Shown: piece after piece, positions 59,266 through 64,000 of the stretch | Numbering within the stretch: the stretch's first letter is position 1 | Layout of the letters: each line of letters begins with the position of its first letter | From: Amycolatopsis sp. 195334CR | GTDB taxonomy: Bacteria; Actinomycetota; Actinomycetes; Mycobacteriales; Pseudonocardiaceae | NCBI RefSeq assembly: GCF_017309385.1 | Contig: NZ_JAFJMJ010000002.1 | Coordinates: 1,488,001-1,552,000, forward strand | Reading direction: 5' to 3' | DNA length: 64,000 nucleotides | Made by a program: the position numbers and the translations under genes | The notes under the pieces: generated by a model | Seen by the model: the letters and a program-made list of their open reading frames with translations, nothing else | Told to the model about the DNA's origin: nothing | The model's database searches: none

Positions 59266-60248
59266 CCCATCGGCAGGTGGAAGGTGTGCACGGTGTCGTA
59301 ACGCCGTCCGGTGGCGATGCGGATTTCGCCGGTCTTCTGCCCGTAGACCACCGACCACTGCGTGTGTCCCTGCCGTACCTGGGAGAGGAGGTCCATCGCC
59401 TGCGCCTGGTCCAGGCGGCCATCGGACGTGCTCAGGGCGCGGCTCGCGGTGGCGTAGCGCGGGTCGGCCTGCCGGGTGGGTTCGTCGGTACCGGTCAGTT
59501 CGAAGTTCACCAGCGCCTGCCACGGGCCCGCCTGCCGGTGCACCACCATGGCGCCGTCGACGAACTCGATCACCGCGGCCTGCCCGGCCGCGTCGGCGAC
59601 CAGGTAGTGCAGGGGCGGCCCGGCGGTGAAGTCCAGGTTGTGCCGCTCGAACACGGCGAGCGCCTCGTCGACCGTGGCCGCCTCGTCCAGGGCCAGGCGC
59701 ATGATGCGGATGCCGCCCGCCGAGGTCCGGCCGGGGTGCCGCGTCGGCTCGGCGGTGGGCGTGGTGGCCATGCCGATGGCCAGGCCCTTCGCGTTCATCC
59801 CGTCGTAGGGCAGCAGCGGCGCGTTGAGCAGGGCCTGCCTGCCCGCCTCGGTGGCGAAGTCGACCTCGCTGGTCAGCCCGAGATTGGACGTGTCGACCAG
59901 CGAGACCGACGCGTAGCCGTCCGGGGGAGCGGTGAACAACAGCAACGCGGGCTGGTGCGGGTAGTCGAAGTTGCGGGCGAACAGCGGGTTCGCCGGGTCG
60001 CCGTGGGCGGTGAACAGCGAGCAGCCGAACTCCGGCTGCGTTGCCGTCATGCCGGTGTAGCGGTCGTAGCCGCCGCGGAAGGTCATCGTCCAGAGCGGGT
60101 GGTCGTCGAGCCGGCGCAGGCTGGCCAGCGTCACGGCCGCGTCGGACGGTCCCGGCGGTGGCGCGGGGACGGCGGGCGCGGGCTGGCACGCGCTCAGCGG
60201 CAGGGCCAGCACCAGGGCCACTACCAGGGCGAACGCGGTCCGGAACAC
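59262..60248 (-). CDS. Lipoprotein choloylglycine-hydrolase-like amide hydrolase
   Basis: 328 residues with a lipobox LSAC (Cys21). The Ntn-hydrolase nucleophile is probably Cys76 (EFGCSLFTAHG), an internal Cys, which would require removal or no pro-processing; NFDYPHQPALLLFT, GMNAKGLAIGMAT and HYLVADAAGQAAVIEFVDG are typical of the linear amide C-N hydrolase/choloylglycine family. The enzyme would be cell-surface and cleave an amide such as a bile-acid, penicillin V or N-acyl-homoserine-lactone type. Substrate unknown. Stop overlaps the DUF1801 stop. Confidence 0.8.
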   Translation of the reverse strand: MFRTAFALVVALVLALPLSACQPAPAVPAPPPGPSDAAVTLASLRRLDDHPLWTMTFRGGYDRYTGMTATQPEFGCSLFTAHGDPANPLFARNFDYPHQPALLLFTAPPDGYASVSLVDTSNLGLTSEVDFATEAGRQALLNAPLLPYDGMNAKGLAIGMATTPTAEPTRHPGRTSAGGIRIMRLALDEAATVDEALAVFERHNLDFTAGPPLHYLVADAAGQAAVIEFVDGAMVVHRQAGPWQALVNFELTGTDEPTRQADPRYATASRALSTSDGRLDQAQAMDLLSQVRQGHTQWSVVYGQKTGEIRIATGRRYDTVHTFHLPMG

Positions 60249-60360
60249 CCGTTCATCGTCGCCGGGGCGGTGGCCGCCGGGATACCGCCGATCGGCGGCC
60301 CGGCTCGCGTGGTCAAGGCCCTATCCGGGTGGTGAACAGGACGGATGAAACACTTCCGGG

Positions 60361-61206
60361 GTGATCCTCGGATACGTGTTCGCCGTGCTGGCGGCGGTGG
60401 CGTCGGGTAGCGGATCGATCCTGGCGTCGATCGGCATCCGGCGCGCGGGTGCGTACGCCGGCCGGTCACGGGACCTGATCGGCGTCGGCAGGCAGCCGTT
60501 CTACTGGCTCGGCCTCGGCGTCGACGTGCTCGGCTTCCTCTTCGCCGCGGCCGCCCTGCACCGGTTGCCGCTCTTCCTGGTGCAGTCGGTGCTCGCGTTC
60601 AGCGTCGGGGTCACCGCCATCATCTCGGCCCTGCTCGGCACCCGCCTCGCGGCCGCGGGCTGGGGCTCGCTCGGGCTCGGCGCGCTCGGCCTGGTCCTGC
60701 TCGGCATCTCGGCCGACCCCGGACCGGGCAAGGTGCTCGACACCGGCTGGCGGTGGGCGCTGGCCGCGATGGTGGTCCCGGTGCTGGCCATCGCCGTCTA
60801 CGCGCGCCGCCGCACCGGCTTCTGGGCGGCGCCCATGCTGGCCTTCGGCGCCGGGCTGGGCTACAGCTTCGTCGGCATCGCCGCGCGGACCCTGCACATC
60901 CCGGACTCGATCTGGCCGATCATCTTCGAGCCCACCGCCTGGGCCATCCCGCTGAACGGCATCGCCGCCGCGGTGCTGTTCGCGATGGCGCTGCAGAAGA
61001 GCGGCGCCACCGCGGTCACCGCGATCATGTTCACCACGAACTCGGCGCTGTCCTCCCTGATCGGCCTGGTCTACCTGGAGGACGGGGTGCGCGCGGGCTT
61101 CGAAGGCGCCGCCGTGGCGGGCTTCGTCTTCGCCATCGCGGGCGCGATCGGCGCCGCCCACTACGCCGCGATCGCCCGGCAGCCCGCGCGCACACCCCAG
61201 AGCTGA
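60361..61206 (+). CDS. DMT-superfamily integral membrane transporter
   Basis: 281 residues with nine to ten helices and two EamA-like halves. Start LGYVFAVLAAVASGSGSILASIGIRRA is like DMT 'integral membrane protein' family members, some related to magnesium transporter NIPA-like proteins. Substrate unknown. The GTG lies 112 bases from the divergent amide-hydrolase start, with no gene in between. Ends 5 bases before the convergent SDR gene. Confidence 0.75.
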   Translation: MILGYVFAVLAAVASGSGSILASIGIRRAGAYAGRSRDLIGVGRQPFYWLGLGVDVLGFLFAAAALHRLPLFLVQSVLAFSVGVTAIISALLGTRLAAAGWGSLGLGALGLVLLGISADPGPGKVLDTGWRWALAAMVVPVLAIAVYARRRTGFWAAPMLAFGAGLGYSFVGIAARTLHIPDSIWPIIFEPTAWAIPLNGIAAAVLFAMALQKSGATAVTAIMFTTNSALSSLIGLVYLEDGVRAGFEGAAVAGFVFAIAGAIGAAHYAAIARQPARTPQS

Positions 61207-61217
61207 CGGCCTCAGCT
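61201..61217. terminator. Small hairpin spanning the two convergent stop codons
   Basis: AGCTGA (61201-61206) and TCAGCT (61212-61217) pair around CGGCC. The arms hold the TGA stops of the DMT gene and of the convergent SDR gene. A short stem, so termination strength is doubtful. Confidence 0.35.
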
Positions 61218-61994
61218 GGGGAACATGCTGGTGGCGTTGACGAACGTGCCGGTGATGCCCATGGCGTCGTCCGAGGCGAGGAACGCCAGGGTGGCGGCGA
61301 CCTCCGCCAGCCGGGGGGAGCGTTTGGTCATCCGGGCCTCGGTGAGGGCGTTGAGCACGTTCTCCAGCTGTTCCGGCCCGGCCAGCTGCTCGTTGACCGC
61401 GGCGAGCTTCTCGGGGGTGAAGGTCTCCGGGACGCCCGCCACCCAGATGCCGAGCGCGCGGACGCCGTGCGGGCCGATCTCCACCGCCAGGTTGCGGATG
61501 AAGGTGTCCAGCGCGGCGTCGATCGAGCCGGTCGCGCCCATCATCGGGCTGCCCTGGGCGGACCCGCTGTCGAGGGCGAGGATGGCGCCGGAGCCCTGCT
61601 TGATCATGTGCCGGGCGGCCGCGCGGGCGGTGATGAAGTTGGTGGTGATGCCGGTGGTGATCGGGCCGACGTAGTCCTCGACCGACATCTCCACGAGCGG
61701 GATGCCCTGGATGTCGCCCCGGGTGACGAGGTTGAGCGAGATGTCGAGGCTGCCCGCTTCGCGCACGACGGCCGCCGCGTGGTCGTCGACCGCGGTTTCG
61801 TCGAGGGCGTCGACGACGGCGACGTCGGCCTGTCCGCCGGCCTCCCTGACCTCGTCGGCGAGCTTGGTCAGCGCGGGTTCGTGGCGCCCGGTCAGGAAGA
61901 CACGGGCGCCGCGCCCGGCGAACTCCCTGGCGACGCCACCGCCGATCGAGCCGCCGGCGCCGTAGATGACCGCGTTCTTGTTCCGCAGGTTCAT
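61212..61994 (-). CDS. SDR-family oxidoreductase lacking the YxxxK motif
   Basis: 260 residues from the ATG at 61994; longer upstream frames are non-coding. The cofactor site GAGGSIGGGVA is intact, with R at GRHEPAL supporting NADP(H). At the active site the usual Y-x-x-x-K is replaced (GATGSIDAALD) and the Ser lies in LDSGSAQGSP. This suits a subgroup of SDR-like proteins that are not classical dehydrogenases, or another catalytic residue is used. No clear neighbour function. Confidence 0.8.
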   Translation of the reverse strand: MNLRNKNAVIYGAGGSIGGGVAREFAGRGARVFLTGRHEPALTKLADEVREAGGQADVAVVDALDETAVDDHAAAVVREAGSLDISLNLVTRGDIQGIPLVEMSVEDYVGPITTGITTNFITARAAARHMIKQGSGAILALDSGSAQGSPMMGATGSIDAALDTFIRNLAVEIGPHGVRALGIWVAGVPETFTPEKLAAVNEQLAGPEQLENVLNALTEARMTKRSPRLAEVAATLAFLASDDAMGITGTFVNATSMFPS

Positions 61995-62074
61995 GGGGGT
62001 GTTCCTTCCACGTGGGTCGGTTCGTGCTGGTCGACCATTGAGACGCGGAAGGCGCGCGAAACCTATCGGTGCCC

Positions 62075-63352
62075 TCAGGTGAGCGTCAGCGGCAATCCGA
62101 ACGCGGGGAACAGGTGCGGTTCGAACGCGGTGATCTCGGCGACCTTCCCGTCCTCGATCCGGAGCACGTCGAGCACCTGCGCCCGGTAGATCCGGGTGCC
62201 GGGCCGCCGGACGTACCCGGCCGCCGCGGGCAGCCGGTTCGCCGTGGCCGGAAGGTGTTTCCAGGAACCGAAGTAGGTGGGGGAGGCGGGATCGAGGGAC
62301 TGGCTGACGAACTCGAGCAGGGTGTCCCGGCCGGAGAACCACAGCGGGTTCGGCGGCATCGTGAGCAGCACGTCCTCGCGGAGGAGTTCGGCCATGGCGC
62401 GGACGTCACCATCGCCGGTGGCGGCGGCCATGTAGCGCCGCAGGACCGCCTGCTCCTCTTCGGTCGGCGCGGTCGCTCGCGTCCAGTCGGCACGGCGTTC
62501 CGGCAGCCGCTCGCGCAGGGTGGGCCGGGCGCGCTGGAGGGCGCTGGTGACCGAAGCGACGCTGGTTTCCAGCAGCTCGGCGGTTTCCGCGGCCTTCCAC
62601 CCGAGCACGTCGTTGAGGATCACCACCGCCCGCTGCTTCGGCGGCAGGTGCTGGATGGCGGCGAGGAAGACCAGTTCCATCGTCTCCCTGGTCTCCGCGA
62701 GCTCGTCGAGCTGGGCGTCGGGATAGGGCTGCAACCAGGGCAGGAACTGGGGTGGCCCGCCCAGTTGCTCGACGCCCGGCAGCTCGTCGTAGGGGAGCGG
62801 GGCCCGTTTGTTGCGGCGCAGGAAGTCCAGGCAGGTGTTGGTGGCGATGCGGTAGAGCCACGCGCGGAAGCTGGACCGGCCTTCGAAGCCGTCACGGCCG
62901 CGCCACGCCCGCAGGAAGGTCTCCTGGACCAGGTCCTCCGCGTCGTCGTAGGAGCCGACCATGCGGTAGCAGTGCACCCGCAGTTCCCGCTGGTGCTCCT
63001 CGATCCGGCCGGCGAAGGCGACCTCGTCCACGATTTCCGTCACCGGCTCCTCGGTGACGATTTGCTCCTCTTCCTTCGCCCGCAGCGTGAGCTGGGCGAT
63101 GCGCCGCAACCGGGCGACGGCCGAGGTCAGCTCGCTGAGATCGGCGGCGAAGGTGTCCGGAGGCTGGGGTGCCAGCCGGTTCGCCACCTGCCCGACCTCG
63201 GTGATCAGGGCCGTCACGTCGGGCGCGGGCGCGCGCCGCGACCGGTAGGCCTGCTGGCGGCAGGCAGCCGAGCAGTAGAGCGCCGTGCGCCCGCGCGCCC
63301 CCGGCTTCGGTGGCAGCGGGCGGCCGCAGTTCGCGCAGGCCGGTCCGGTCAT
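62075..63352 (-). CDS. ECF sigma factor (SigG/TIGR02960-like) with N-terminal zinc ribbon and SnoaL-like tail
   Basis: 425 residues from an ATG with GGGGGAG upstream. The N-terminal 40 residues hold a zinc-ribbon/FCS-like finger (CANCGRPLPPK...CSAACRQQAY). Region 2 is at about 126-195 (ELRVHCYRMVGSYDDAEDLVQETFLRAWRG), region 4 at about 240-290 (LPPKQRAVVILNDVLGWKAAETAELLETSVASVTSALQRAR); a SnoaL-like domain (about 305-425) ends the protein, as in SigG-type ECFs where it modulates activity without an anti-sigma. The zinc-ribbon fusion is extra. No anti-sigma gene adjoins it. Confidence 0.88.
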   Translation of the reverse strand: MTGPACANCGRPLPPKPGARGRTALYCSAACRQQAYRSRRAPAPDVTALITEVGQVANRLAPQPPDTFAADLSELTSAVARLRRIAQLTLRAKEEEQIVTEEPVTEIVDEVAFAGRIEEHQRELRVHCYRMVGSYDDAEDLVQETFLRAWRGRDGFEGRSSFRAWLYRIATNTCLDFLRRNKRAPLPYDELPGVEQLGGPPQFLPWLQPYPDAQLDELAETRETMELVFLAAIQHLPPKQRAVVILNDVLGWKAAETAELLETSVASVTSALQRARPTLRERLPERRADWTRATAPTEEEQAVLRRYMAAATGDGDVRAMAELLREDVLLTMPPNPLWFSGRDTLLEFVSQSLDPASPTYFGSWKHLPATANRLPAAAGYVRRPGTRIYRAQVLDVLRIEDGKVAEITAFEPHLFPAFGLPLTLT

Positions 63353-63414
63353 GGCAGCTCCCCCAGAAAACGTCACGCTCGATCGCGTTACGCATTCTTC
63401 TCCACGACCCTCTT

Positions 63415-63430
63415 GTATAACGACCTATAC
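63415..63430. promoter_or_regulatory. Small inverted repeat upstream of the sigma gene
   Basis: GTATA-N6-TATAC (63415-63430) lies 63 bases before the sigma-factor start, AT-rich in a GC-rich setting, and overlaps the end of the membrane-protein gene upstream. It could be an operator or a -10 region (TATAC read on the minus strand) for the sigma gene. Confidence 0.4.
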
Positions 63431-63988
63431 GCGGGCGCTCAGGCCCAGCCGGTGCAGTTCCCACCGGGCCAGTTCGGCGAGGACGTCGGGGTCCCGTTCC
63501 CGCCAGCCCTCGGTCACCTCGCCCGCGGCGGCCAGGCGCGGCAGGGGCTGGGTCACCAGCGCGCGCAGGGCCAGCAGGTCCCGGCCACCCGCACCGAGGC
63601 GGCGCAGGCGCGCGCCCGCGGTGGCCTTCCGGACGTACCGCACCCGCAGCGGCAGCCAGGTCACCAGCAGGAACAGCACCGGCAGGGCGATCAGCACCGC
63701 GGCCAGCCACCACGCCAGGTCCGTCACCGCCTCCACCTGCCACTGCCCGGCCTCGGCCAGCCGGGTGCCCGCGTCCGAACCGGTGTGCAGCGCGCCCGCC
63801 AGCGCCTCGCCGACCAGCGGGATGTCGTCGGCGTTGTCGGCGGCCGAATCGAAGGTGCCGCGCAGGCCGCCACCGGCGTTGATCAGCCCGTCACCGGGTG
63901 CGCGCAGGCGCATGACCTGCTCGTGCACCTCCATCGCCAGCCAGATCGCGAATCCGGTCAGCAACACCGCGAACAGATCGCTGAGCAC
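63425..63988 (-). CDS. Membrane protein of unknown function (start near window edge)
   Basis: At least 187 residues; the reading frame continues to the window edge, so the true start may lie further on. Two membrane helices are visible: residues 3-20 (LFAVLLTGFAIWLAM) and 88-110 (LAWWLAAVLIALPVLFLLVTWL), with a Gly/Ala-rich outer loop between and a basic cytosolic tail (RVRYVRKATAGARLRRL) with helices. No family recognised. Same strand as the sigma gene, 72 bases away. Confidence 0.6.
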   Translation of the reverse strand: MLSDLFAVLLTGFAIWLAMEVHEQVMRLRAPGDGLINAGGGLRGTFDSAADNADDIPLVGEALAGALHTGSDAGTRLAEAGQWQVEAVTDLAWWLAAVLIALPVLFLLVTWLPLRVRYVRKATAGARLRRLGAGGRDLLALRALVTQPLPRLAAAGEVTEGWRERDPDVLAELARWELHRLGLSARV

Positions 63989-64000
63989 CTGCAGGACCCA

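Overview
This is high-GC actinobacterial chromosome, most likely from the Pseudonocardiaceae (Amycolatopsis-like). The evidence is the codon use, many GTG starts, tight ATGA/GTGA gene overlaps, ESX-linked proteins (EspG, PPE-like, YbaB-like), a PknG-type kinase locus and a pSAM2-like integrated element. The genus is an inference; there is no rRNA or other species marker here.

Layout. 1-3459: right end of an actinomycete integrative and conjugative element (DUF2637-like membrane protein, RepSA-type initiator, excisionase, tyrosine integrase) lying against a tRNA-Pro(GGG) gene, with the left end outside the window. 3616-6993: large RecB-like nuclease/SF1 helicase. 6998-16510: minus-strand ESX-type cargo operon (small helical protein, PPE-like, EspG, EspC-like repeat protein, YbaB-like protein, 1610-aa RHS toxin-like protein) with no secretion ATPase and no immunity gene at the usual place. 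16628-26179: regulators and metabolic genes (HTH-STAND-TPR regulator, LuxR-type regulator with a degenerate receiver, NmrA-like oxidoreductase behind a MerR-type promoter, DUF4142, HisC-like aminotransferase, GH27 alpha-galactosidase, flavin/F420 oxidoreductase, LysG/LysE pair).

26275-35698: a serine/threonine kinase, then the most interesting locus of the window. It is a tight six-gene operon: intracellular trypsin-like peptidase, PknG-like kinase with a changed catalytic loop, von Willebrand A/zinc-ribbon protein, GlnX-like four-helix membrane sensor, GlnH-like solute-binding lipoprotein and a Trypco1-like small protein. It looks like the mycobacterial GlnH-GlnX-PknG amino-acid sensing pathway combined with a trypsin/Trypco1 pair of the kind linked to predicted bacterial conflict systems.

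35678-47138: AtuA-like genes with a CitMHS transporter and a LysR regulator, MFS pump and AraC regulator with overlapping ends, DUF2000, a hybrid histidine kinase ending in an ANTAR domain, alpha/beta hydrolase, tyrosine phosphatase and a secreted DUF1996 protein. 47300-55428: two divergent operons for uptake and breakdown of an unknown glycoside (ABC binding protein, two permeases and ROK repressor on plus; dehydrogenase, TIM-barrel isomerase, glycoside hydrolase and AhpD-like protein on minus), sharing a control region at about 50971-51079. 55468-63988: acyl-CoA synthetase, MarR regulator, membrane and secreted proteins of unknown role, DUF1801 protein, a lipoprotein amide hydrolase, DMT transporter, an atypical SDR, a zinc-ribbon/ECF sigma fusion and a membrane protein near the right edge.

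No rRNA, CRISPR array, insertion sequence or phage structural gene was seen, and no gene-free stretch longer than about 300 bases apart from the 3270-3615 interval that holds the tRNA and attachment region.
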